Origin: an uncultured Pseudacidovorax sp.
Lineage (GTDB): Bacteria; Pseudomonadota; Gammaproteobacteria; Burkholderiales; Burkholderiaceae_C
Direction of reading: 5' to 3'
Length of the DNA stretch: 64,000 bases
Assembly: GCF_913773995.1 (NCBI RefSeq)
Contig: NZ_CAJYES010000090.1
Span: 1-64,000, forward strand
The position numbers were made by a program, and so were the translations under genes. The notes under the pieces were generated by a model, which saw only the letters and a program-made list of their open reading frames with translations, searched no databases and was not told the DNA's origin. This document shows positions 1 to 7,420 of this stretch, one piece after another. The number at the start of each line of letters is the position of its first letter. Position 1 is the stretch's first letter.

Positions 1-134
1 TCACGAAGCAGGCCTGTCCTTCGGCAGGCCTGCGGCCGGGCACACTGCGCTTCTCGGCGCCTCACAGGCGCACGCCACGGTGCCCGCCCCCGCCCGGACC
101 GGAATTGACCGCCGGTGCCTCAGGCCCGCAACGA

Positions 135-233
135 CGCGAGGACCCAACGAGGCAACGAGGCAACGACGCATCGACGGCAGGACGCAAGGACGGCAGGACG
201 CAAAGAGGCAAAGAGCGAAGAGGCGAAGAAGCA
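135..233. repeat. Degenerate short direct repeats (GAGGCAACGA / GGCAGGACGCAA type)
   Basis: The stretch repeats the words GAGGCAACGA, GGCAGGACGCAA and AGAGGCAAAGAGCGAAGAGGCGAAGA with small changes. It is purine-rich on the plus strand and lies only in the intergenic region. Runs of this type are, from memory, common between genes in Comamonadaceae. No array-like spacer structure is present, so it is not a CRISPR. Confidence 0.6.
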
Positions 234-251
234 TCTGTATCACCGCCCCCA

Positions 252-283
252 ACCGTTCAGGCTGAGCTTGTCGAAGCCCTGCC
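252..283. repeat. Dispersed intergenic motif (GTTCAGGCTGAGCTTGTCGAAGCC)
   Basis: The core GTTCAGGCTGAGCTTGTCGA is a very widespread intergenic word in GC-rich proteobacteria, usually met as its reverse complement TTCGACAAGCTCAGCCTGAA. This is established as a common repeat but its role is not settled. One copy is visible here. Confidence 0.55.
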
Positions 284-406
284 CAGCCCTGAAAGAGCAA
301 GGCACACCTCAAGCATCGTTGCTGCACGGCATGACTTCGGCGATGACCTCGCAGCGCACCACAGAGCTCACAGCCTTCATGCCGGTCGATCGAGCGCCCG
401 GTGTCC

Positions 407-650
407 GCGCGCGAGGAATGGCCCGGCGTGGGCGATTTGCGAGGTGGCGAGAAGCGCAGCGGGCCCGGCCGCGGGCCTGCCGAAGGACAGGCACGCTTCG
501 TGATCTGATTCGCGGCAGTTGTTTGAGCGGAGCTGCCGCAGGCAGCGCAGCGAGTTCTGCCGCGGGCCGGGTTCGCGAGCATCGCAGCGGAGTCGGCACG
601 CAGTGCCGACCGCCTCGCCATGAGCCCACGCCGGGCCGTTCCTCGCGCGC
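407..650. repeat. Second inverted repeat pair, arms 407-433 and 624-650
   Basis: Bases 407-433 match the reverse complement of 624-650 at 26 of 27 positions. Arm 407-433 directly precedes the right arm of the first inverted repeat (438-503), so 407-503 is probably one composite repeat unit of about 97 bases, with partial copies on the opposite strand at 1-66 and 624-650. The intervening DNA has a further palindrome-like GCGGCAG ... CTGCCGC pair (about 513-560). Confidence 0.65.
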
Positions 651-957
651 CCGCCCGACCCTCGCCCCAGCTGGGTTCTCCCTCGCTCGCTCCCATCGCC
701 ACTGAATCCGCCCAACTCAAACAGCCCATCCACCACCAAGCAGCGCCGCAGCCAACCGGGCAAAGCGAACCGCCCAGGTCACCCCGCGCGCCTGATCCAC
801 CAAGCCCCACCGCGCGTACACCATTCGCCGCACCGCCGCTCGCCGTCACACAGACCACCCACCTCGCTCGGGATATTGGGCTGACTCAAGGCTGACATCC
901 ACGCACCGGCACGATGATCGGCGCCCCCTGAAAACCACGCCTGGGAGAAGGCCCGCC

Positions 958-1626
958 ATGAACGACATGACCCACACGCACCAAGACGCCACCGGCCTGC
1001 TGGACAAGCTCCAGTGGCGCTATGCCACCAAGAAGATGGACCCGGCCCAGGCCGTGCCGGCCGACAAGGTCGAGCGCATCCTGGAAGCGATCCGCCTCGC
1101 GCCCACCTCCAGCGGCCTGCAGCCCTTCGAAGTGATCGTCGTCACCAACCCCGAAGTGCGCGAGCGCATCCAGGCCATCGCCTGGAACCAGGCACAGGTC
1201 ACCGAAGGCTCCCACCTACTGGTCTTCGCCGCCTGGGACCACTACACGGCCGAGCGCATCAACCACATGTTCGACCTGGTGAACGAGGAACGCGGCTTCC
1301 GCAACGAAGGCTGGGAGGCCTATCGCCAGAAGCTGCTGGCCGCCTACCCGGGCCGGCCCGCCGAACAGAACTTCGAGCATGCCGCCCGCCAGGCCTACAT
1401 CGGCCTCGGCGCCGCCGTCATCGCTGCCGCCTTCGAGCAGGTCGACAGCACGCCCATGGAAGGCTTCGACCCCGCCGCGCTGGACGAGATCCTGCAACTG
1501 CGCGCGCGTGGCCTGCGCAGCGTCGCGATCCTGCCGCTGGGCTACCGCCAGGCCGACGGCGACTGGCTGGTGAACCTGAAGAAGGTGCGCCGCCCGCGCG
1601 AGCAGTTCATCACCGAAGTGCGCTGA
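958..1626 (+). CDS. Nitroreductase family NAD(P)H-dependent flavoprotein (NfsB-like)
   Basis: This 222-residue protein has the features of the FMN-binding nitroreductase fold: RYATKK near residue 21, APTSSGLQP near 51-59 and the segment DSTPMEGFDP near 163, which is typical of NfsB-type oxygen-insensitive NAD(P)H nitroreductases. Members reduce nitroaromatics, quinones or flavins as homodimers in the cytoplasm; the true substrate cannot be told from sequence. Length is normal for the family (about 217). The ATG at 958 follows GGGAGAAGG at a good distance. It stands alone, converging on the DUF924 gene. Confidence 0.9.
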   Translation: MNDMTHTHQDATGLLDKLQWRYATKKMDPAQAVPADKVERILEAIRLAPTSSGLQPFEVIVVTNPEVRERIQAIAWNQAQVTEGSHLLVFAAWDHYTAERINHMFDLVNEERGFRNEGWEAYRQKLLAAYPGRPAEQNFEHAARQAYIGLGAAVIAAAFEQVDSTPMEGFDPAALDEILQLRARGLRSVAILPLGYRQADGDWLVNLKKVRRPREQFITEVR

Positions 1627-1714
1627 TCGCGACAGGCCTCCGCGGCGCCCCTTGGCGCAGCGCTGCGGGGCCTGCATCCGTGTTGGATGGCGCGTCGTCA
1701 GCGGCGACCGCTGC

Positions 1715-2272
1715 TCAGCCCGCGAAGCCGCCCTCGGCCAGGAACGCCTCCTCTTCCGGCGTGCTGACACGCAGGAGGATCGCATTGCGGTGCGGAAAGC
1801 GTCCGAAGCGCTGCACGATGTCGCGGTGCTGTTCGCCGTGGCGCAGCGCGTCGGGCGCCAGGCGCCGGTAGAGCTCGACCGAGCGCTGCTGGTCGGCCAG
1901 CTCTTCCGAATGCGCGAAGGGCAGGCAGAAGAAGAGCCGCAACGGGGCGTCGACAGCCATCTCATGGCCCTGCGCCAGCGCCTCGCGTGCAATGGCGCGG
2001 GCGCGCGGATCGGTCGCATACATGTGGGCCGTCCCACGAAAGGCATTGCGCGGAAACTGGTCCAGCAGGATCAACAGCGCCAGCGCGCCGATGGGCGTGG
2101 CAGCCCAGCCGTCGAGTTCACCGCGTGCGGCGGCCAGATGCTGCGGCAGGCAGCGGTCGAAAAACTGGGCGTCGAAGGCCTCGCTTTTGCGGAACCAGTT
2201 CGGCTGGGCGGCGCGCCAGAAGTCCACCAGGGCGGCGGCTTCGGGCGAGGCGAGGTCGGGCGTCGAGGTCAT
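1715..2272 (-). CDS. DUF924 family protein
   Basis: The 185-residue product shows the conserved blocks of DUF924: a Trp-Phe motif near the N terminus (NWFRKSEAFDAQF), LDQFPRNAFRGTA in the middle and FGRFPHRN near the C terminus. The family is predicted to be an all-helical TPR-like fold in the cytoplasm; its biochemical role is not established. Length is usual for the family. It lies on the minus strand between the nitroreductase and the YfeH-like transporter, 140 bases from the latter. No promoter or coupling is obvious. Confidence 0.88.
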   Translation of the reverse strand: MTSTPDLASPEAAALVDFWRAAQPNWFRKSEAFDAQFFDRCLPQHLAAARGELDGWAATPIGALALLILLDQFPRNAFRGTAHMYATDPRARAIAREALAQGHEMAVDAPLRLFFCLPFAHSEELADQQRSVELYRRLAPDALRHGEQHRDIVQRFGRFPHRNAILLRVSTPEEEAFLAEGGFAG

Positions 2273-2412
2273 CGGCAGACGGCGACCGGGCCGGCCGCAT
2301 CAGGAAGATGGCGACATGATGCCAGCCACCGTCCGCGCCGGCGTTCGAATGCGCGCAAGAGCCGGCGACCGATGGGGGCGACGGCGACAGGGATGGTGGG
2401 CAGCGCGGCCAC

Positions 2413-3426
2413 TCAGGCCGTATGGGACGCAGCCGCTGCCGCGCCGTCGGCCAGCGCCGGCTCGGCCCGGCGCGCATAGCGCTGCGCCAGCACCGCGCAC
2501 ACCATCAGCTGGATCTGGTGGTACAGCATCACCGGCAGCACGATCGGCCCCACCGCCGAGGCAGGAAACAGCACGTTGGCCATGGGCACGCCGCTGGCCA
2601 CGCTCTTCTTGGAGCCGCAGAACACGATGGCGATGCGGTCCTCGATGGAAAAGCCCAGGCGCTTTGCAATGGCGTTGGTGACGCCCAGTGCCAGGGCGAG
2701 CAGCAGCGCACTCACCAACGCCACGGCGATCAGGGCAGACAGGGGCAGCTGGTGCCACAGGCCCTTCATCACCGCGGCGCTGAAGGCCGTGTAGACCACC
2801 AGCAGGATCGAGCCCTGGTCCACCCACTTCAGCATCTTGGCATTGCGCTGCACGAAGCTGCCGACCCAGGGACGCAGCAGGTGACCGGCCACGAAAGGCA
2901 CCATCAGCTGCAGCAGGATGCGGCCGATGGCGTCCAGCGAGGCATCGGCATGGTGGCCGGGCACCACCAGCAGGTTGACCAGCACCGGCGTCAGCAGCAC
3001 GCCCAGCAGGGTCGAGGCCGAGGCGCTGCACACCGCGGCCGGCACGTTGCCCCGGGCCATGGCCGTGAGCGCGATGGACGACTGCACCGTCGAGGGCAGC
3101 ACGCACAGGTACAGCACGCCGGTGTAGAGGGTCGGCGTGACCAGCGGCTGCAGCAGCGGCTTGAGCACCAGCCCCAGCAGCGGAAACAGCACGAAGGTGC
3201 TGGCCAGCACCAGCAGGTGCAGCCGCCAGTGGCCCGCGCCGGCCAGCACGGCCTCGCGCGACAGCCGCGCGCCGTGCAGGAAGAACAGCGCCGCGATGGC
3301 GGCCGTGGTGAGGGTTTCCATGCCGGCGGCGACGCGTCCCTGCGCGGGCAGCAGGCTGGCCAGGGTCACGGTGCCGATCAGCATCAGCGTGAAGCGATCG
3401 GGCAGGAAGCGGGCGAGCGATTTCAT
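2413..3426 (-). CDS. Bile acid:sodium symporter family protein (YfeH-like)
   Basis: A 337-residue integral membrane protein with about ten hydrophobic helices, starting MKSLARFLPDRF. It resembles the YfeH/SBF-like branch of the bile acid:sodium symporter superfamily, with FFLHGARLSREA after the second helix and LPSTVQSSIALT in a central membrane segment. Family members move organic anions with sodium or protons; the substrate here is unknown. The ATG at 3426 faces the divergent LysR gene across 69 bases, the classic layout of a LysR regulator and its target. Confidence 0.85.
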   Translation of the reverse strand: MKSLARFLPDRFTLMLIGTVTLASLLPAQGRVAAGMETLTTAAIAALFFLHGARLSREAVLAGAGHWRLHLLVLASTFVLFPLLGLVLKPLLQPLVTPTLYTGVLYLCVLPSTVQSSIALTAMARGNVPAAVCSASASTLLGVLLTPVLVNLLVVPGHHADASLDAIGRILLQLMVPFVAGHLLRPWVGSFVQRNAKMLKWVDQGSILLVVYTAFSAAVMKGLWHQLPLSALIAVALVSALLLALALGVTNAIAKRLGFSIEDRIAIVFCGSKKSVASGVPMANVLFPASAVGPIVLPVMLYHQIQLMVCAVLAQRYARRAEPALADGAAAAASHTA

Positions 3427-3495
3427 GCCGCGATTGGACGCCTCGGCGCCATCAAAGGGAAATGGATTTATCTGATGGTTTTATGATCCCGTCGC

Positions 3496-4413
3496 ATGAA
3501 TGTCTCCCTGCGCCAGCTTCGCGTCTTCCTTGCCGTGGCACAGCTGCGCAACTTCAGCCGCGCCGGGCAGGAGGTGGGGCTGACCCAGCCTGCCGTGAGC
3601 CGAGCCATCCACGAGCTGGAGTCGCAGCTGGGCCTGAAGCTGCTGGACCGAACCACGCGCGAAGTTGCGCTGACCGAAGCGGGCCGGGCCCTCGCGCTCA
3701 AGCTGGCGCGCGTGCTGGACGAGCTGGACCAGTCCCTCGCCGAAGTGCGCGACCTGGGCCGCCTGCGCCGCGGCAAGGTACGGGTGGCCAGCAGCCCCAC
3801 GCTGTCGGCCTACCTGATGCCGGCCTGCATCGCCGCCTGCGTGCGCGAGGAGCCCGACATCCAGCTGCTGCTGCTCGACCGCATCCAGCAGGACGTGCTG
3901 ACGAGCGTGCGGGCCGGCGAGGTGGACTTCGGCGTGGTGATCGAGCCCTCGGCCGACGAGGACCTGCATTCCGAGGCGATCATGCGCGACCCGTTCGTGC
4001 TGGTCCTGCCGCAGGGGCACCGGCTGGCGCGCAAGTCGGCAGTGCCCTGGTCCGCGCTGGACGGCGAGCCGCTGGTGCTGCTGGACCATGCCTCGGGCAG
4101 CCGGCGGCTGATCGATGAGGCGCTGGCGCGGCATGGCGCGCAATGTCCGGTGTCGCAGGAGCTCGGCCATCCGACCACGGTCTTCCAGATGGTGGTGGCC
4201 GGCCTGGGCATCAGCGTGATGCCGGCCCTGGGCCTGCCGCCGGGCGGCCTGAACGGCCTGCAGGTGCGGCCGCTGACGCCCAAGGTGGAGCGGGCCATCG
4301 TGCTGGTGCACCGGCGCAACCGCCAGCCTTCGCCGCTGGCGTTGCGCGTGTGGGAGCTGGTGCGCGCCACCGCGCGCGAGCGCGAAGCGCAGGGCGCCGT
4401 TCCCTCCGCCTGA
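3496..4413 (+). CDS. LysR-family transcriptional regulator
   Basis: A 305-residue LysR-type regulator. Residues 1-60 are the winged helix-turn-helix (LRQLRVFLAVAQLRNFSRA, then VGLTQPAVSRAIHELE), and about 90-295 is the periplasmic-binding-like effector domain. Length is normal. It is divergent from the YfeH-like transporter with a 69-base shared intergenic region (3427-3495), which suggests that it controls that transporter and itself. The effector is unknown. The ATG at 3496 is the family-typical start (MNVSLRQLRVF). Confidence 0.92.
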   Translation: MNVSLRQLRVFLAVAQLRNFSRAGQEVGLTQPAVSRAIHELESQLGLKLLDRTTREVALTEAGRALALKLARVLDELDQSLAEVRDLGRLRRGKVRVASSPTLSAYLMPACIAACVREEPDIQLLLLDRIQQDVLTSVRAGEVDFGVVIEPSADEDLHSEAIMRDPFVLVLPQGHRLARKSAVPWSALDGEPLVLLDHASGSRRLIDEALARHGAQCPVSQELGHPTTVFQMVVAGLGISVMPALGLPPGGLNGLQVRPLTPKVERAIVLVHRRNRQPSPLALRVWELVRATAREREAQGAVPSA

Positions 4414-4443
4414 GGTGCCCCGCGCAAGACGAGGCAGCGGCGG

Positions 4444-5439
4444 TCAGTCCAGCGTGAGCACGGTGCAGCCGGTGGTCTTGCGCGCTTCCAGGTCGCGGTG
4501 CGCCTGCTGCACGTCCTCCAGGCGGTAGCGCTGCTCCACCGGGATCTTGACCGCGCCGCTCTGCACCACGGCGAACAGGTCGTCGGCCATGGACTGGGTG
4601 CTCTCGCGCGTGGCGATGTGGGTGAACAGCGTCGGCCGCGTGATGTAGAGCGAGCCCTTGGCGCCCAGCTGGCCGATGTTGACCGGCGGCACCGCCCCCG
4701 AGCCATTGCCGAAGCTGGCCAGCAGGCCGAAGGGCCGCAGGCTGTTCAACGAACCCTCGAAGGTGTCCTTGCCCACCGAGTCGTACACCACCTTCACGCC
4801 CTTGCCGCCGGTGATCTGCCTGACCCGCTCGGCGAAGTCCTCGCGGCTGTAGTTGATGCAGTGGGCCGCGCCATGGGCCAGCGCCAGCTCGCACTTGGCG
4901 TCACTGCCGGCGGTGCCGATCAGTTGCAGGCCCAGTGCCTTGGCCCATTGGCAGGCGATCAGGCCGACGCCGCCGGCCGCTGCGTGGAAGAGCACGAAAT
5001 CACCCGGCTGCAGACTCTCGGCAGGCAGCGTCTTCTTGAGCAGGTACTGCGCCGTCAGGCCCTTGAGCATCATGGCCGCGCCGGTTTCGAAGGAGATGGC
5101 GTCGGGCAGCCGGCACACGCAGCGCGCCGGCATCACGCGGCGCTCGCAGTAGGCGCCGGGCGGCTGGCTGGCATAGGCCACGCGGTCGCCCACGGCCAGG
5201 TGGGTCACGCCCTCGCCCACCGCCTCGACCACGCCGGCCGCCTCCATGCCCAGTTGCAGCGGCATCGGGAAAGGGTAGAGCCCGTTGCGCTGGTAGATGT
5301 CGATGAAGTTCAGGCCCACGGCATGGTGGCGCACGCGGATCTCGCCGGCGCCGGGCTCGCCGACCTCGACCTCCACCAGCTTCAGTTCCTCGGGACCGCC
5401 CTGGCGGTCGATGCGGATGGCTCTGCTCTTCTGGCTCAT
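4444..5439 (-). CDS. NADPH:quinone oxidoreductase, zinc-free MDR family
   Basis: This 331-residue protein is a medium-chain dehydrogenase/reductase of the quinone oxidoreductase (QorA) type. It has the GroES-like N-terminal domain with LNFIDIYQRNGLYP, and the nucleotide-binding AAAGGVGL motif in the Rossmann domain. The structural and catalytic zinc ligands of alcohol dehydrogenases are absent, which fits Qor. It reduces quinones with NADPH in the cytoplasm. The ATG at 5439 follows AAGGAGATG. It is 87 bases downstream of the SDR gene on the same strand and may be co-transcribed with it. Confidence 0.9.
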   Translation of the reverse strand: MSQKSRAIRIDRQGGPEELKLVEVEVGEPGAGEIRVRHHAVGLNFIDIYQRNGLYPFPMPLQLGMEAAGVVEAVGEGVTHLAVGDRVAYASQPPGAYCERRVMPARCVCRLPDAISFETGAAMMLKGLTAQYLLKKTLPAESLQPGDFVLFHAAAGGVGLIACQWAKALGLQLIGTAGSDAKCELALAHGAAHCINYSREDFAERVRQITGGKGVKVVYDSVGKDTFEGSLNSLRPFGLLASFGNGSGAVPPVNIGQLGAKGSLYITRPTLFTHIATRESTQSMADDLFAVVQSGAVKIPVEQRYRLEDVQQAHRDLEARKTTGCTVLTLD

Positions 5440-5526
5440 GGGTTCATCTCCTTGGGTTGTCGTTCGGAATCGAAACCGGTGCGAGGGCGGGCCAAGCGCC
5501 CCTGCAAACGCGCAGGTCGCTGCGTG

Positions 5527-6324
5527 TCAGTAGGTGCCCGGGTAGGCGCCGCCGTCCGCCAGCCAGTTCTGGCCGGTGACATAGGCCGCATGCATGCTGC
5601 ACAGGAAGGCGCAGATGGCGCCGAATTCCTCGGGCGTGCCGAAGCGGCGCGCGGGAATAGTCTTCTTGCGTGCCTCGTGGATGGCATCCACGCTCTGGCC
5701 GGTCTTCTTGGCCGCGGCGGCGGCGGTGCCCTGCAGCCGGTCGGTGTCGAAGCTGCCGGGCAGCAGGTTGTTGACCGTCACGCCCTTCGCCGCGAGGCCG
5801 GTGCGCGCCACACCGGCCACGAAGCCCGTCAGGCCGCTGCGTGCGCCGTTGGACAAGCCCAGGATGTCGATGGGCGCCTTCACTGAGCTGGAGGTGATGT
5901 TGACGATGCGGCCGAAGCCTCGGGCAGCCATGCCGTCCACGGTCGCCTTGATCAGCTCGATGGGCGTGAGCATGTTGGCGTCCACGGCCTTGATCCAGGC
6001 CTCGCGGTCCCAGTCGCGGAAGTCACCGGGCGGCGGGCCGCCGGCGTTGGTGACGACGATGTCGTAGTCGGCATGGGCGGCGAAAGCCTGGGCGCGGCCC
6101 TCGGCGGTGGTGATGTCGGCCGCCACCCATTTGACGAAGGGGACATCGCCGCTGGCCGGGCGCTCGGCCTCCAGCCGGGCCGCGGCGGCCTGCAGCGCCT
6201 CGGCGCCGCGCGCCACGATCACCACGTTGACGCCCTCGCGCCGCAGCGCCTGCGCGCAGCCGAAGCCCAAACCCTTGCTCGCGCCGCACACCAGCGCCGT
6301 TTTTCCTGCGATTCCCAGATCCAT
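5527..6324 (-). CDS. Atypical short-chain dehydrogenase/reductase lacking the YxxxK motif
   Basis: The 265-residue product has an SDR Rossmann fold: CGASKGLGFG near residues 13-22, a TNAGG motif mid-chain and the active-site-like serine in ITSSSVKAP. At the position of the catalytic Tyr-x-x-x-Lys it instead reads Ser158-Asn-Gly-Ala-Arg162 within LGLSNGARSGLTG. A divergent SDR branch with LSNxxR in place of YxxxK is known, but its chemistry is unclear. The frame extends upstream, but the ATG at 6324 has an AGGAG site 10 bases ahead and begins exactly at the domain (MDLGIAGKTALV), so it is the chosen start. Confidence 0.88.
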   Translation of the reverse strand: MDLGIAGKTALVCGASKGLGFGCAQALRREGVNVVIVARGAEALQAAAARLEAERPASGDVPFVKWVAADITTAEGRAQAFAAHADYDIVVTNAGGPPPGDFRDWDREAWIKAVDANMLTPIELIKATVDGMAARGFGRIVNITSSSVKAPIDILGLSNGARSGLTGFVAGVARTGLAAKGVTVNNLLPGSFDTDRLQGTAAAAAKKTGQSVDAIHEARKKTIPARRFGTPEEFGAICAFLCSMHAAYVTGQNWLADGGAYPGTY

Positions 6325-6495
6325 GTGAAGAAGACTCCTAAGTGATTGCCGCGCCGGCCCCGCCGGACCGCGATGGGGCGCAAGGGTAGCGGAGCCGGGC
6401 GATCCGTGCTCGGCCGAGGGGAGTGCCTGTACGGCCTGCGGGACCGACAGGCGTCGCGGCACGCGCCCGCGCGCCGCACACAACACCCCGCCCGC

Positions 6496-7419
6496 TCAGG
6501 GGCGCGTGAAGACGAAGATGCCTGCGAGCACCAGCGCTGTGCCCGCGGCAATCCAGATGGTGAAGGGCTCGCCCAGCAGCACCACGCCCATCAGCAGCGT
6601 GGACATGGGGCCGATCATGCCGGTCTGGGCCGCCACAGCGGGACCGATGCGCTCGATGGCCATCATGACCGCCAGCACTGGCACGGCCGTGCACAGCGTG
6701 GCATTGAGCACCGACAGCCAGACCACCTGGGGCGCCACCTCCAGCACTGTGCCGATGGGCCGAAGCACCACGTACTGCGCAATGCACAGCAGGCAGGCCA
6801 CGGTCGTCGCCAGCCCCACCAGCCGCAGCGAGCCCAGTCGTTTGACGAACTCGCCGCTCCACACGAGGTAGACGGCATAGCTGATGGCGCTCAGGAAGAC
6901 CAGGAAGGCCCCCCAGGCCGTCGCACTGCCCTGTCCCAGGCCCAGTTCGTGGCCGAAGACAAGCATCACCCCCGCATAGCTGATCGCCGCGCCCAGCAGT
7001 TGCTTGCCACGTACCTCGCGGCGGTACACGGCCCAGCCGAACACCATCACCAGCGTGGGATTGAGGTACAGGATCAGCCGCTCCAGGCTGGCCGAGATGT
7101 AGGCCAGCCCGGCAAAGTCCAGGAAGCTCGCCAGGTAGTAGCCCGTGAGCCCCAGCCCTAACACGCCCAGCCAGTCGCGGCGCGTCAGCGGCGGTTTGCC
7201 CCGCCCCGCCCACCACGCCATCACCGCGAACAGCGGCAGCGCGAAGAGCATGCGCAGCATGATGAGCGTGACGGCATCCACACCATGCCGGTAGGCCAGC
7301 TTGACGATGATGGCCTTGCCGCTGAACGCGATGGCACCGAACACCGCCAGCAGCAGGCCGGTGCCCATGCCGGCGCGGGCCTTGTGAGAAACGGAGGAAG
7401 ACGCCGCGCCGCTGCTCAT
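6496..7419 (-). CDS. EamA/DMT family transporter
   Basis: A 307-residue membrane protein with about ten transmembrane helices in two EamA repeats, typical of drug/metabolite transporters of the RhaT/RarD superfamily. The first repeat contains NPTLVMVFGWAVYRREV and the second MSTLLMGVVLLGEP, the paired signature near the end of each half. Substrate is unknown; such proteins often export amino acids or metabolites. The start ATG at 7417-7419 is one base beyond the stop of the gamma-glutamyltransferase-like gene, so the two are surely co-transcribed. Confidence 0.9.
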   Translation of the reverse strand: MSSGAASSSVSHKARAGMGTGLLLAVFGAIAFSGKAIIVKLAYRHGVDAVTLIMLRMLFALPLFAVMAWWAGRGKPPLTRRDWLGVLGLGLTGYYLASFLDFAGLAYISASLERLILYLNPTLVMVFGWAVYRREVRGKQLLGAAISYAGVMLVFGHELGLGQGSATAWGAFLVFLSAISYAVYLVWSGEFVKRLGSLRLVGLATTVACLLCIAQYVVLRPIGTVLEVAPQVVWLSVLNATLCTAVPVLAVMMAIERIGPAVAAQTGMIGPMSTLLMGVVLLGEPFTIWIAAGTALVLAGIFVFTRP

Positions 7420-7420
7420 C

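Larger units (their letters stand above)
1..503. repeat. Long imperfect inverted repeat, arms 1-66 and 438-503
   Basis: Bases 1-41 and the reverse complement of 463-503 agree at about 38 of 41 positions, and similarity continues to about base 66 (438 on the other arm). Each arm contains a small palindrome of the type CCTGTCCTTCGGCAGG. The arms are about 370 bases apart, so they look like two copies of a dispersed intergenic element inserted in opposite directions rather than one hairpin. Function unknown. Confidence 0.75.
1..957. other. Gene-free intergenic region rich in repeats
   Basis: No convincing coding sequence is seen in these 957 bases. The open frames on both strands are low-complexity Arg/Ala/Pro translations with no recognisable domain, as expected in very GC-rich DNA. 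What it holds is repeat material: an inverted repeat pair, a run of degenerate short direct repeats and a dispersed intergenic motif, listed separately. The next gene begins at 958 behind a good ribosome binding site (GGGAGAAGG, about 942-950). Confidence 0.7.

Noticed and set aside
135-233. Short repeats considered as a CRISPR array
   Set aside because: Repeats are 10-12 bases, degenerate and contiguous; there are no regular spacers and no cas genes.
1-858. Long open frames on both strands in the left intergenic region
   Set aside because: Arg/Ala/Pro-rich translations without domain, signal peptide or ribosome binding site, and the DNA consists of repeats shared in both orientations.
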